The notes under the pieces were generated by a model. That model saw only the letters and a list, made by a program, of their open reading frames with translations, was not told the DNA's origin and did not search any database. A stretch of 64,000 bases of DNA from Plut-88900 sp965116945 (GTDB taxonomy: Bacteria; Chloroflexota; Dehalococcoidia; Plut-88900). This document shows, piece by piece, positions 44,820-53,763 of this stretch. The DNA lies in assembly GCA_965116945.1 (NCBI GenBank), contig OZ220734.1, positions 186,001 to 250,000 of the forward strand. The letters are read 5' to 3'. Within the stretch, counting starts at the first letter, position 1; each line of letters starts with the position of its first letter. A program made the position numbers and the translations under genes.

Positions 44820-45170
44820 ATGAAAGATAAAGAAGCCCGACAAGCAACCCTGGCCAATAAGATGGCCATTGAACATTTCTTTGAAACAGAGAGAGAATTC
44901 ATCGACAAAATTGCGGAGCTTGAAGCTAGGGTTTCATATCACAAGGGAGAGCTTATGGCAATACGAGCACTGTTAGATTCTCTAGTGAAAGACGCATACG
45001 AGGCATCGGAAAATACCCGAGAGAATATTCTCATCACCCTTGGTGCTCTCGCCAAGACAAATTTGGTTATGCTAGAAGAGGCAGAGAAAGACCAATCTGG
45101 TCTGAAGTCTACCTTTTTGGCAGGTTCTCAATCTGTTCTATCATCGGTCAATCAGATGCTCAAAGAGTAA
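44820..45170 (+). CDS. Hypothetical coiled-coil protein, 116 aa
   Basis: The ATG follows AGTAGGGG. The protein is wholly helical, acidic, with heptad-like spacing in residues about 18-60 and no membrane segment. AT-rich codon use suggests recent transfer. No family is recognised. Confidence 0.55.
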   Translation: MKDKEARQATLANKMAIEHFFETEREFIDKIAELEARVSYHKGELMAIRALLDSLVKDAYEASENTRENILITLGALAKTNLVMLEEAEKDQSGLKSTFLAGSQSVLSSVNQMLKE

Positions 45171-45233
45171 AGAGGTAAGCGGGCAACAAATCTCGCGATA
45201 GCTGGTGCATTTGCGCCTATAACTTCGTTTAGC

Positions 45234-45425
45234 ATGGAGATTGTTATGGTATCCGATAAAGCTGATGAGAACACGAATCTAAGCAACACCTTCGTGTATA
45301 AGTGGAGTGAGACCCATTTATTACTTCGTCTGCATACCAATAACGGAGTATTCTTCTGCAAAATGACGCCTGAGCAGGCTTCTATCCTCGCTGAACAGCT
45401 CCTTGATCCGCAACCCAAGCCTTGA
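45234..45425 (+). CDS. Hypothetical protein, 63 aa
   Basis: A short beta-beta-alpha-like sequence ('YKWSETHLLLRLHTNNGVFF', then 'MTPEQASILAEQLL'). Alternative ATG at 45246. AT-rich like its neighbours. No family is recognised. Confidence 0.45.
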   Translation: MEIVMVSDKADENTNLSNTFVYKWSETHLLLRLHTNNGVFFCKMTPEQASILAEQLLDPQPKP

Positions 45426-45582
45426 CACGCACCGACTCACTTTTTGCGGAAATCGCGGACGGCACTCTAGGCTAACAGACGGCTGGTTCTGGTACGACTC
45501 GCCCCACTCCAGGTCGCCTCACGACTCTATCACTTCGAATCCAGGTTTGGGCATCGCGTTCCTACAGAGCGGGGCGAGTCAC

Positions 45583-45626
45583 AGCGGCGGAATAAGCAGA
45601 CCTGTGGTATCAAACCCCAGCATAGA
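45583..45626 (+). pseudogene. tRNA-Leu fragment (D arm to anticodon arm)
   Basis: GCGGCGGAATAAGCAGAC and GTGGTATCAAA match the D arm and anticodon region of tRNA-Leu at 38406 with several changes. No 3' half is present. Confidence 0.6.
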
Positions 45627-45647
45627 GATTTAGGTTTGGAGAATAGT

Positions 45648-46445
45648 ATGCTCAACTATCTCGACAATGAGAAAGATGTAATAAAGGAAACATCTGCTCG
45701 GCACAATGCAGACCTAGAGATCATCTATAGTGCTTTGGGCTACATTAAAAGGGGGATAGATGAGTGTCCCCATATTCTAGAGGAAAATAAAGCTGACAAA
45801 GACCGAAAATATGTCACGTTGGGGCTGGCAGCAATGAGTCACAACTCACTGCGGACAGCGGTACTGATGCTGGAGATGGGGTATTACCAACACGGTATTG
45901 CATTGGTTCGGATTGCTGAGGAAGCCCATTTATTAGCAGAGGATATACAGATCAATCCTCGAACCTTAAGCGTCCTCCTTAATGAGAAAGGCAAAACAAA
46001 CTACTCCAAAATAGTTGGACGCGTATCGACCAAGCCTGACTTTAACATGAAGAAACTTTGGCATGGGAGCTATAGCCTTCTTAGCGAGTATGGGGCACAT
46101 CCACGTTTCGCTAGCATCATTGAGATGTTTGAAGTCGGACCACAAGGTGAAGCCATTTTGTCAGTAGAACCCGCGTACAAAGAAACGAATGCTAACGCGT
46201 TGATAGGGTTTATAGGAGTGTGGTGTCGTCTCACTTTCAGAAGAACGATACCTCTGGCAATAACCGCAAGCGAAGAATCGGTAGAAACCACCACGGAGCA
46301 GTTTCAGGAAAGCACCTGGTTCGACGAAATGCCATCTATGGATGAGAAATTGCGAGATCTATGCGAACGTAAATCTTCTTGGGCCATAGAAAACACCAGT
46401 AAATATGCTTATCAAAATAATACGGATATAGATGAAAATGAATAA
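45648..46445 (+). CDS. Hypothetical helical protein, 265 aa
   Basis: The ATG at 45648 is preferred to an in-frame TTG at 45636. The protein is soluble, mostly helical, with 'AAMSHNSLRTAVLMLEMGYYQHGIALVRIAEE' (split region, residues about 60-95) resembling helical-bundle proteins of unknown function. Its codon use is the most AT-rich in the right half of the window, indicating transfer. It lies just after the tRNA-Leu fragment. Confidence 0.6.
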   Translation: MLNYLDNEKDVIKETSARHNADLEIIYSALGYIKRGIDECPHILEENKADKDRKYVTLGLAAMSHNSLRTAVLMLEMGYYQHGIALVRIAEEAHLLAEDIQINPRTLSVLLNEKGKTNYSKIVGRVSTKPDFNMKKLWHGSYSLLSEYGAHPRFASIIEMFEVGPQGEAILSVEPAYKETNANALIGFIGVWCRLTFRRTIPLAITASEESVETTTEQFQESTWFDEMPSMDEKLRDLCERKSSWAIENTSKYAYQNNTDIDENE

Positions 46446-46536
46446 TCGAGTCTGGTATAGACCTCAGTGGGAATCGCGGGAGCGCCACCAGCAAGTCATT
46501 TCAGTGTATCTCGTAGAGCATACCTAGGCCCCTTCG

Positions 46537-46565
46537 TTGACTAGAATTCGCGTGGAACATAGTAT
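46537..46565 (+). promoter_or_regulatory. Predicted promoter of the aminotransferase gene
   Basis: TTGACT (46537-46542), 17 bases, then TAGTAT (46560-46565), about 57 bases before the chosen ATG at 46622. Confidence 0.55.
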
Positions 46566-46621
46566 TGTCCGGTCGAATATCGGAGTGGAATTGTGCGGTT
46601 TCGACAGATGGGAGTGTAAAT

Positions 46622-47968
46622 ATGGACAGCGTACTTGAGAGGCTGGAGAGCAGGACCCGGAAGTCACAGGAGGTGTTTGAGAGGACACGGGAGGTTGTGG
46701 CTCAGGAGGTGGTGGGTACTGTGGACATGCCATATCCGTTGTACATAGATAGGGCGAAGGGGTCGAGGATGTGGGATGTGGATGGGAACGAGTACATCGA
46801 CATGACGATGGGGTTCGGGCCGCACATCCTGGGCCATGCGCCGGAGGTTGTAGTGGATGCGGTTTCGGAAGCGGTGGGTCGGGGATTACATTTCGGGCTG
46901 CACAACCCGTACCAGGAGCCGCTGGCGTCGCTGATGGTGGAGGCGGCGGCGTGTGCAGACAAGGTGGTGTTCATGAACTCCGGGACCGAGGCCACGATGT
47001 ACGGGGTGCGGGTTGCAAGGTCGTACACGGGGAAGAACAAGATCGGGATGTTCGACGGGGGTTATCACGGGGCGCACGACCAGGTTTTGGCGGGGGCTCG
47101 TCGGGAGAGTTCAAGGACCCGGCCCGTGGCGCGGGGGTTGGGTGGGGGAATCCCCCTACAGACTACGGAGCAGGTGGTACTTTTGCCGTACAGGGAGGAA
47201 GAGGCCTTCGAGATCATCCGGGAGCGAAAGGACGAGCTGGCGGTGGTGATGATAGAGGGGGTGCAGAGCTCCAACCCGAGGCTAAACCACGGAGACTTCC
47301 TAAGGAAGCTGAAGCATGTCTGCAAGGAATGCGATGTTCTGTTCCTGATCGACGAGGTGATAACGGGGTTCAGGCTGGGGTATGGAGGGGCGCAGGAATA
47401 CTTTGACGTGACCCCGGACCTGGCGGCTTATGGGAAGATCATCGGGGGAGGGACGCCGATAGGGGCACTGGCGGGGTCGGACGAAATCATGCAGGTGTTC
47501 ACGCCTTCTCGGGAGTCGAGCGAAGGAGGGCCAACGGGGCCTCGGCGGATATTCTCGGGAGGGACGTTCAGCGGGAACCCGATCAGCATGATTGCGGGGT
47601 ACGCCGCGGTGAACCATCTGAAGGAGCACCGGGAACTGTATTCGCAACTGTCGCAGCGCGGGGCCCGGCTTGCCGATGAAATCAACGCCTTCTGCATGTC
47701 CGAGGAGCTGCCGGCACAAATGATGAGCGCACAGTCCTTGTTCTATCTGCGTTTTCAGAGGGGTGTCATAAACAGCTCTCGGGATGTGGACTCTTCGTTG
47801 CATGATGCGGAGATGGAGTTTTATCTGCACCTGCTAGACCGTGGGGTAATAGTACCGGGCATCCATCTGGGGTTCATATCGACGGAGCATACGGACGAGG
47901 ATATAGACCAGATAGTGGATGCGATGAAGGAGTCGTTCAAGGGCGTGCGGAAGAAGGGGATGCTGTAG
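46622..47968 (+). CDS. Class III aminotransferase, glutamate-1-semialdehyde aminomutase-like, 448 aa
   Basis: A PLP enzyme. It has 'FMNSGTEATMYGVRVAR' (cofactor phosphate site), 'FDGGYHGAHDQ', 'LFLIDEVITGFRLGYGG' (Asp to PLP nitrogen) and 'AYGKIIGGGTPIGA' (Schiff-base Lys). The closest family by pattern is HemL-like, but there are no other haem genes nearby. It is followed by a CoA-transferase gene, so a catabolic aminotransferase is more likely. The ATG at 46622 fits the family N terminus; an upstream in-frame start at 46565 lies in the -10 box. Confidence 0.85.
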   Translation: MDSVLERLESRTRKSQEVFERTREVVAQEVVGTVDMPYPLYIDRAKGSRMWDVDGNEYIDMTMGFGPHILGHAPEVVVDAVSEAVGRGLHFGLHNPYQEPLASLMVEAAACADKVVFMNSGTEATMYGVRVARSYTGKNKIGMFDGGYHGAHDQVLAGARRESSRTRPVARGLGGGIPLQTTEQVVLLPYREEEAFEIIRERKDELAVVMIEGVQSSNPRLNHGDFLRKLKHVCKECDVLFLIDEVITGFRLGYGGAQEYFDVTPDLAAYGKIIGGGTPIGALAGSDEIMQVFTPSRESSEGGPTGPRRIFSGGTFSGNPISMIAGYAAVNHLKEHRELYSQLSQRGARLADEINAFCMSEELPAQMMSAQSLFYLRFQRGVINSSRDVDSSLHDAEMEFYLHLLDRGVIVPGIHLGFISTEHTDEDIDQIVDAMKESFKGVRKKGML

Positions 47969-47991
47969 GAGGTCTAGGGAACGCCACCCCG

Positions 47992-48019
47992 GATCCCTCG
48001 TGGGGCGTCGGGATGACAG
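47992..48019 (+). repeat. Dispersed repeat copy 3
   Basis: A variant of the repeats at 34664 and 37255 (CTCGTGGGGC / GGGATGACAG), again intergenic and on the + strand. Confidence 0.55.
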
Positions 48020-48073
48020 TTTTGCCAGGGTTTCGTTGGGGGCTCCTTGCGTAAATGTGTTGCGGAGATTCGT

Positions 48074-48118
48074 TTCACCCTCACCCTAACCCTCTCCCGT
48101 CAAGGGAGAGGGGAGGGA
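48074..48118 (+). repeat. Palindromic dispersed repeat (CCCTCTCCC / GGGAGAGGG)
   Basis: TCACCCTCACCCTAACCC is followed by CCCTCTCCC, a short loop and GGGAGAGGGG. This is a widespread intergenic palindromic repeat type. It could also act as a weak hairpin between the aminotransferase and CoA-transferase genes. G-rich relatives occur at 36.6-37.1 kb. Confidence 0.6.
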
Positions 48119-48172
48119 ACACCCCATTCCCATCCCATTCCAGGTAATGCACGGGTTGATTAGGAGCATTGA

Positions 48173-49390
48173 GTGTTGAGTCGGAAGCCTCTTGAGGGGT
48201 TGAAGGTCATAGAGGTCGCGAACTGGGTGTCGGGGCCGACGTGCGGTGTGATGCTGGGTGACTACGGGGCAGAGGTAATCAAGGTGGAGCATCTACAGAC
48301 GGGCGGGGACCCTACGAGGGGATGGATTCCGGAGCCCGACCCGCCGCCCGACTCGATCAACTACGTGTTCGAGCACATAAATCGGGGCAAGCGCAGCCTT
48401 GCGGTGGACCTAGGGGCCGATCGGGGCAAGGAGGTTTTCAGAAGGCTGGTGAAAGAGGCGGACGTGCTGGTGACCAACCTGCGCTCTGGCACGGCCCTTT
48501 CGCTGGGAATCGACTACGAGAGCGTGAGTGCGATCAACCCGAGGCTTGTATACGGAAGGCTTACCGGCTATGGGGTGGAGGGGCCGGACAGAGACCGGCC
48601 AGGCTACGATATGCTGAGCTATTGGGCGCGTTCGGGGCTGATGTCAATATTCAGTCCGGAGAAAGGCCCACCGGTTGACCTGGCCTGTTCACTGGGGGAC
48701 GTCAGCACAGGCACGTTCCTATTCGGCGGGATAATGATGGCGCTTTATGCGAGGGAGCGTACGGGAAAGGGGAGCGTGGTTGACACCTCGTTGTACAACG
48801 CAGGCATCTGGGGGAGTGCGGAGTCGATCTGGTCGATGCTTATCTCGGGCAAGCCTCTAAAATCGCTGGCCGAATACATAAACATCAATCCGCTGGTGAA
48901 GTACTACCAGTGCGGCGATGGCAAATGGATGCAACTTTGCATGCTCCAGAGCGACCGTGCCTGGCTCCCTTTGTGCGCTGCAATCAGCAGGCCCGACCTG
49001 GCAAAGGAGCCGAAGTATGGTTCGCTTGAAGACAGGGCGGCACATACTGACGAACTAACGGCCATATTGGAAGCGCATTTCCGGACTCAAGCCCGAGACT
49101 ACTGGGCCAAACGTCTGGATGAGGCGACCTTGCCCTGGGAGCCGGTATCGAGCGTGGATGAAGTTGCGGTCAATCCTCAACTGGAGGCCACGGGGTCGAT
49201 AGTTGAAGTGGAGCATCCTGAACACGGACTGATGAGGGAGCTAGCGTCGCCCTACAAGGTGGAGAATGAGAGCTTCGCATCTACAGCGGGGGCGCCGGAG
49301 TTTGGAGGGTCAACGGAAGATGTGCTGCTGGGACTCGGGTATTCGTGGGAGGAGATTGTGGGGTTGAAGGAGGCTGGAGTGGTGATCTAA
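48173..49390 (+). CDS. CaiB/BaiF family III CoA-transferase, 405 aa
   Basis: The N-terminal Rossmann part is 'LKVIEVANWVSGPTCGVMLGDYGAEVIKVE' (split region, residues 10-40). It is followed by 'SLAVDLGADRGKEVF', the catalytic Asp in 'SLGDVSTGTFLFGGI' (about residue 180), and the C-terminal 'LPWEPVSSVDEVAVNPQ'. The enzyme moves CoA between carboxylic acids; the substrate is unknown. Start is GTG at 48173. A terminator follows at 49406. Confidence 0.92.
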   Translation: MLSRKPLEGLKVIEVANWVSGPTCGVMLGDYGAEVIKVEHLQTGGDPTRGWIPEPDPPPDSINYVFEHINRGKRSLAVDLGADRGKEVFRRLVKEADVLVTNLRSGTALSLGIDYESVSAINPRLVYGRLTGYGVEGPDRDRPGYDMLSYWARSGLMSIFSPEKGPPVDLACSLGDVSTGTFLFGGIMMALYARERTGKGSVVDTSLYNAGIWGSAESIWSMLISGKPLKSLAEYININPLVKYYQCGDGKWMQLCMLQSDRAWLPLCAAISRPDLAKEPKYGSLEDRAAHTDELTAILEAHFRTQARDYWAKRLDEATLPWEPVSSVDEVAVNPQLEATGSIVEVEHPEHGLMRELASPYKVENESFASTAGAPEFGGSTEDVLLGLGYSWEEIVGLKEAGVVI

Positions 49391-49405
49391 CCCTCCGGCT
49401 TGAGC

Positions 49406-49446
49406 ACAAAAAAGCGTCGGCTCAATAAGCCGACGCCTTTGTCTAT
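49406..49446 (+). terminator. Bidirectional rho-independent terminator
   Basis: A 9-bp stem GCGTCGGCT / AGCCGACGC with a 5-base loop is flanked by AAAAAA on the left and CTTTGTCTATTT on the right. It serves both the CoA-transferase (+) and the convergent DUF4389 gene (-). Confidence 0.9.
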
Positions 49447-49462
49447 TTAGGCCAGGTCGGGG

Positions 49463-50092
49463 CTAGGGGGAGGGGCTGAACTTGGGGTATTCGTCTCGGG
49501 CGAAGGCGAGGTAGATGCTGACTCTGGCGTTCCAGCGCATGTAGCCCTCGGCGAATCGGAAGATGGACTCCGGAAACTTTCCTGTGAATAGTATGATGAA
49601 CCAGACTACGAAGAGGACCAGCATCAAAGCGATGCCGTAGAAGAAGAGGATGATGCCGTGGGGTATGGCAACGTAGAGCCAGCCAAGGAAGAACTTGAGG
49701 AGGGCGTGGAGCCTGGATAAAGTCTCGGGGTATTCTACGCGGAGGGTGACAGGATCGTCGGGTTGTTCATCAAAGGTGAAAGGCGGATATTTGTCCACCA
49801 TGAAGTTGCCCAAAAACGGTCCAGCGTAGGCTGCGACTCTCAGTGTCCAGCGTTCGTAGGCCACGACGAGGTCGAAAAGGGCTTTCGGGTATCGGCCGGT
49901 GAACAGGATCATTACAAAGCCGACCAAGGACACCACCCAAGCCACGATGCCCAGGGCATACAGAATTATGCCGTGGGGTATGCCGACGTATATGAAGCCG
50001 AAGAAAGTCTTTAGGAGGAGGTGGAGGCGGGAGAGGCTCTCGGGGCGCTGTACGTTGAGGACTATCGGGGCAGTGGGTTGTTCTCGAGACAC
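49463..50092 (-). CDS. DUF4389 membrane protein, tandem duplicated, 209 aa
   Basis: Two copies of the same unit: 'SRLHLLLKTFFGFIYVGIPHG' and 'SRLHALLKFFLGWLYVAIPHG'. Each is followed by a second hydrophobic segment and 'ILFTG(R/K)(Y/F)P', giving about four transmembrane segments. This matches DUF4389. Function unknown. It lies 13 bases downstream of the FIST gene and is probably cotranscribed with it. Confidence 0.85.
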   Translation of the reverse strand: MSREQPTAPIVLNVQRPESLSRLHLLLKTFFGFIYVGIPHGIILYALGIVAWVVSLVGFVMILFTGRYPKALFDLVVAYERWTLRVAAYAGPFLGNFMVDKYPPFTFDEQPDDPVTLRVEYPETLSRLHALLKFFLGWLYVAIPHGIILFFYGIALMLVLFVVWFIILFTGKFPESIFRFAEGYMRWNARVSIYLAFARDEYPKFSPSP

Positions 50093-50105
50093 TATTTCGC
50101 CTCCT

Positions 50106-51344
50106 TTAGCAGGACATTTCCGATATGCCGGTGTCAGAGGTGGTTTCGCTTACGGGGGTGGGGGCGGTGGGGCTGAACATGGCAAAGGAGCTGGTGAAGC
50201 CGTGGAGGAATGTGGAGCCGCCTACCTGGCCGATCTCGCCGTTGCAGAAGAAGCCAGCAAGGGGGGCACGGGAAATGCGGTTGAGGAAGATGTCGCTATC
50301 GTGGTTAGGACGGCCAAATAGGTGCTCTCCCCTACCGAGGCAGGAGAACAGAAGGGCGCCGGAGGTGTTGGGGGAGGCGTTGTCCTCGACGTAGCGGTCC
50401 ATTACGGCTTCGAGATCGTGGCGTGCGGTCTCGGCGTCCCGGACGTGGAATTGGACTACCTGCCCCTCGCTGAGCATTTCACCTATGACGAGGGCGCCGG
50501 TCTCCTGGTGAAGGCCCATCACATTTCGGATTAGAAAGTCGCCGGGCCTGAACTCCTCCTTTAGGGGATCCATTACAACGCCCAGGTGGAGGGCCGAGTT
50601 AATCAGCTGGCGGTCGTGGTCGTCGGAGTGGTCGAAGACGTGACGGAGGGCTTCCAAGGGGCTCCGGTCGTCCAGTTCCATGAGAAGGTTGCCGTTACAC
50701 TTAGTTATTACGGCGGACTCTCCAATAGGTCTGCACCCCTGGGCAACTATGGTGTCGACCTTGAGATTTCCGTATAAGGCCATGCCTACAGCCCCAGACC
50801 GATAAACTTCCGAGCCGAGGAACAGGGCGTTGGCGCCGGCTCGCATGCCTCCGCTGGCCAGGCCACCAATCTTCACTCCCTGGGTGAATGCGAAGTCGAG
50901 GCCTTCCACCAGGTTATCCGCGTGGATGGTGAAGGGGTCGGGGAGGACTACGAAATGGGGGTTGTCCTCGGCCTTAACACCGACGATTTCCTCCCAGGCT
51001 GAGGGGCCATCGTCGGGGGTGGGGAGGTCACTGTCTTCAATATGGAAGAGGTTGAGGTGGACGTCGGGGAGGAGGGCGCCGGTTATAGAAACTGCGGGCT
51101 GGTTCTCGACCTCCCGGCCTTCACCGATTACGCCTCCGCCGGAGCAACCAATGAGGTTGTCGATGGGGAGGGTTTCGGCGATATAGGAGGGGACTCTGCC
51201 ATACTGGCCCTGGTGACTATTGGATACGAAGGCGAGGAGGAGGTCGGGGGCCTGGCCACCCAGGTCGTCCTTAACTTCTTGAGTAGCCTCCCGGATAGCG
51301 TTCTTCAGGGACTCATTTTCGGAGATTGCTGATGACCATTTCAT
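50106..51344 (-). CDS. FIST-domain protein (FIST_N and FIST_C), 412 aa
   Basis: The N-terminal FIST domain ('LLLAFVSNSHQGQYG', 'LIGCSGGGVIGEGREVE') is followed by the C-terminal FIST_C domain ('IRNVMGLHQETGALVIGEMLSEGQVVQF', split region; 'GALLFSCLGRGEHLFG', 'LAGFFCNGEIGQVGG'). FIST is proposed to be a small-ligand sensory domain. There is no output domain, so it may sense a metabolite or form part of an enzyme complex. Confidence 0.9.
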   Translation of the reverse strand: MKWSSAISENESLKNAIREATQEVKDDLGGQAPDLLLAFVSNSHQGQYGRVPSYIAETLPIDNLIGCSGGGVIGEGREVENQPAVSITGALLPDVHLNLFHIEDSDLPTPDDGPSAWEEIVGVKAEDNPHFVVLPDPFTIHADNLVEGLDFAFTQGVKIGGLASGGMRAGANALFLGSEVYRSGAVGMALYGNLKVDTIVAQGCRPIGESAVITKCNGNLLMELDDRSPLEALRHVFDHSDDHDRQLINSALHLGVVMDPLKEEFRPGDFLIRNVMGLHQETGALVIGEMLSEGQVVQFHVRDAETARHDLEAVMDRYVEDNASPNTSGALLFSCLGRGEHLFGRPNHDSDIFLNRISRAPLAGFFCNGEIGQVGGSTFLHGFTSSFAMFSPTAPTPVSETTSDTGISEMSC

Positions 51345-51454
51345 GTCGCTGCCCCACCCTCAATTAGTGTTCCGAGTTTCATTATACATCCCACACCCAT
51401 CCGCCCCCTGTTATACAATGCCCCGAACCTAACGCGAATTTACAGGATATTCGA

Positions 51455-51976
51455 ATGCCTATTTACGAATTGGACGGCAAGAGGCCCAGAATCGCGGCCT
51501 CATGCTATATACATCCGACTGCAGTAATCATTGGTGACGTGACTATAGGGGATAACTGCTGGATCGGGCCGAACGCGACGATCCGTGGGGATGATCACTG
51601 CATCAGAATAGAAGAAGGTTCGGATGTGCAGGACAACTGCGTCATACACGGCGAGACGGTTCTGGGGCCAAAGTGCCGGATGGGACACGGGGCAGTGGTG
51701 CACGGTGCGGTGTTGGGGGAGGGGGTGCTGGTGGCCATGAACGCTGTGGTATTGGATGGGGTGCGGCTGGGTAAGGGGGTGGTGGTTGCTGCGGGGTCGG
51801 TGGTTGCGCCGAAGGCAGAGGTGGAGGCCAGGAAGGTTGTGATGGGGGTGCCGGGGGCGGTGGTAGGGGACCTGCCCCCGGGGATGCAGAGGGCCGGAGA
51901 GGACGAGGACTACGTCTCGGCGATCCCGATGTACCGTGACCGGCAGATCGAAGTGCCAATCGAAGAATGCAGGTAG
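51455..51976 (+). CDS. Gamma-carbonic anhydrase / PaaY-CaiE-like hexapeptide protein, 173 aa
   Basis: A left-handed beta-helix of hexapeptide repeats ('AVIIGDVTIGDNCWIGPNATI'). The three zinc His lie in the pattern 'NCVIHG' and 'MGHGAVVHG', and an Arg/Asp pair is in 'IRGDDHC'. Length is typical. Catalytic activity needs testing because many relatives are inactive. It is divergent from the FIST gene. Confidence 0.9.
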   Translation: MPIYELDGKRPRIAASCYIHPTAVIIGDVTIGDNCWIGPNATIRGDDHCIRIEEGSDVQDNCVIHGETVLGPKCRMGHGAVVHGAVLGEGVLVAMNAVVLDGVRLGKGVVVAAGSVVAPKAEVEARKVVMGVPGAVVGDLPPGMQRAGEDEDYVSAIPMYRDRQIEVPIEECR

Positions 51977-51996
51977 GGTAAGTAAGGAGACCGGTC

Positions 51997-52161
51997 TTGA
52001 CTGTTGAACCTGAAAGTGAAGAGATAAAGGCTCGGGTTAGTACGGCGATGAAGGAAGCGCTGGACGCTTGTCCGTCTCCGAGGCTAGCGCCATTTACGCC
52101 GGCGCAATTGGCTTTCCTGGAGCAGGTGCTGACTTCGGTGGTGGCTGATAAGTCGCGCTGA
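51997..52161 (+). CDS. Small hypothetical protein, 54 aa
   Basis: A TTG start follows AAGGAGA at a normal distance, 20 bases after the gamma-carbonic anhydrase stop. The product is an acidic helical protein ('ARVSTAMKEALDACPSP', 'TPAQLAFLEQVLTSVV'). It is probably translated with the upstream gene. No family is recognised. Confidence 0.55.
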   Translation: MTVEPESEEIKARVSTAMKEALDACPSPRLAPFTPAQLAFLEQVLTSVVADKSR

Positions 52162-52738
52162 TCTAAATCAGCCCTTTTGAATTTTTGGATAAGACTCTTC
52201 GGTAACCCTGAGTCATTTGAGCGGTTCACCTTACGCATGTCGCTCTTGAGTCTCCCTTAGACAGGAAAATACGCCGCTCTCGGCGAGCGGAATGCCCTAC
52301 CTCCCGGGGATGTGTCGCCCCGCAGCGTCGGCCAAAGTAGAAGTCACTTGCCCTGCCCAAGATTGGCCCAACCCGTTGTCCAAGAGGGAGGTCGGGAGCT
52401 TGATGGCTGTCGCCGGTGTTGACAATTGTTTAACTTGCTACGAACAGGCTGCCCAGGGGGCTGCATGTTTCTATTTTGGGTTCGTGTGAAAGCGGCCATA
52501 GCTTCTCCAATGTTTCCCGAAGCCAGAGCAGAGGCCAAGGCTATACTAGCTCCGATGTCGCCCACCACCTTATGGCTGCTGCACCGCTTCGAGCCAGGAA
52601 TTAAGCATGAAACAAGAGAAATGCCATCCGGTTATAAATGGTTCGGAATGCAGGGTAAAGAGATGATTTCTACACTTTGCCGAACGACCTCGACGTCCAA
52701 GAGGCAACAAAATTATTCCTGAGTTGAGAGGGAATGCA
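52162..52738 (+). other. Intergenic stretch, no supported gene
   Basis: A short hairpin CCGCT / AGCGG (52274-52290) is the only structure noted. Frames here lack ribosome sites and protein-like composition. Confidence 0.35.
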
Positions 52739-53425
52739 ATGACTACGCAAAGGCCATCTGAGTCCCTTTACCACAAAATCGGACGAAAGGTCACCAAGAG
52801 GCTCGGCCTTGGTGTAATTCTGATTCTGCCCCTGCTGGTCACCTTCTGGTTGATAAAGTTCGCCTATGACAAGATGGATGGCCTTCTTCAGCCCATCATC
52901 TCCTCGATTTTCGGCCGGGAAGTGTCCGGCCTGAGTTTCGCCATCATCGTGGTTGCGGTGCTTTTGGTGGGCGCATTCAGTTCAGTCGCCATATTCAGGT
53001 GGGTGGGTCACAGGTTCGAGAAGGGCATCATCGCAACGCCCGGAGTTGGCCCCATGTACAAGACCATCAAGAAGCTCATCCCAGGTTCTGAGCAAAACGA
53101 GGGCCAGCTGGGTTTCAACACAGTGGTGCGGGTGGAATATCCGAGGCGGGGCGCCTGGGCAGTGGGGTTCTTGATGAGTGTAATGGAGGATGATGCAGGC
53201 ACGAGGTACGGCATCGTCTACATGCCCTCTACTCCTATGCCTCAGTCGGGCTGGCTGATGCAGGTGCCGATAAGTGATATCCAGAACGTGGACTGGTCAT
53301 CATCCATTGCGATGTCATACATAGTGTCGGCCGGAGTCTCCTGTCCAAACACAATACAGGTGAGTCCATTGGAAGACATTCCCGAAAACCAACCAGGGGG
53401 TCTTACCACAGAAACTCAGAGCTAA
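52739..53425 (+). CDS. DUF502 membrane protein, 228 aa
   Basis: Two transmembrane segments (about residues 23-45 and 63-88) are followed by a conserved soluble part: 'TPGVGPMYKTIKKLIPGSEQ', 'FNTVVRVEYPRRGAWAVGF', 'VYMPSTPMPQSGWLMQVP'. This matches the DUF502 family, whose members are conserved inner-membrane proteins of unknown role. The ATG at 52739 follows GAGAGGGA. Confidence 0.9.
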   Translation: MTTQRPSESLYHKIGRKVTKRLGLGVILILPLLVTFWLIKFAYDKMDGLLQPIISSIFGREVSGLSFAIIVVAVLLVGAFSSVAIFRWVGHRFEKGIIATPGVGPMYKTIKKLIPGSEQNEGQLGFNTVVRVEYPRRGAWAVGFLMSVMEDDAGTRYGIVYMPSTPMPQSGWLMQVPISDIQNVDWSSSIAMSYIVSAGVSCPNTIQVSPLEDIPENQPGGLTTETQS

Positions 53426-53763
53426 TAATTCTCAAGAACCGTGGAAACTGGCCCTGAATTACGATTGGTGTAATTGAAAGGTGGTAGGCGTCGGAGGGGC
53501 TGCCAGTCCATCGGGGAGGAGATAAGAGGCTCTTGACTGGCTCGGTGGCACAGTGACATTCACAGGACCCGGCAAGACCCCTGGGTAAGGGTTAGGCTGG
53601 ATCGGACAACTCTGGGGCGTCGGCCCGAGGTCGTGATTATTCGCACCCTTATGTGCTGTTGTGACTTCCGGAGCGGGAGGGCTCTTGCCTGGGGCTACAA
53701 CGACGGGCCTCGTTCCAATCCAGCCCGGAACAACGCCATGAACCGGTAGGCTATACTAGACAT
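53426..53763 (+). other. Intergenic stretch with possible structured RNA
   Basis: GCCAGTC (53502-53508) can pair with GACTGGC (53535-53541), and GTTCC with GGAAC near 53710-53732. It contains GC-rich islands and no reading frame. I could not match it to RNase P, tmRNA, SRP or 6S RNA. A TATACT box at 53752 probably serves the next gene. Confidence 0.25.

Noticed and set aside
46622..47968. Biosynthetic HemL
   Set aside because: The fold and motifs fit, but no other tetrapyrrole genes are near and the neighbours are catabolic, so a gene symbol is not justified.
53426..53763. Known structured RNA (RNase P, tmRNA, SRP, 6S)
   Set aside because: Some complementary segments exist, but none of the conserved core sequences of these RNAs could be found.
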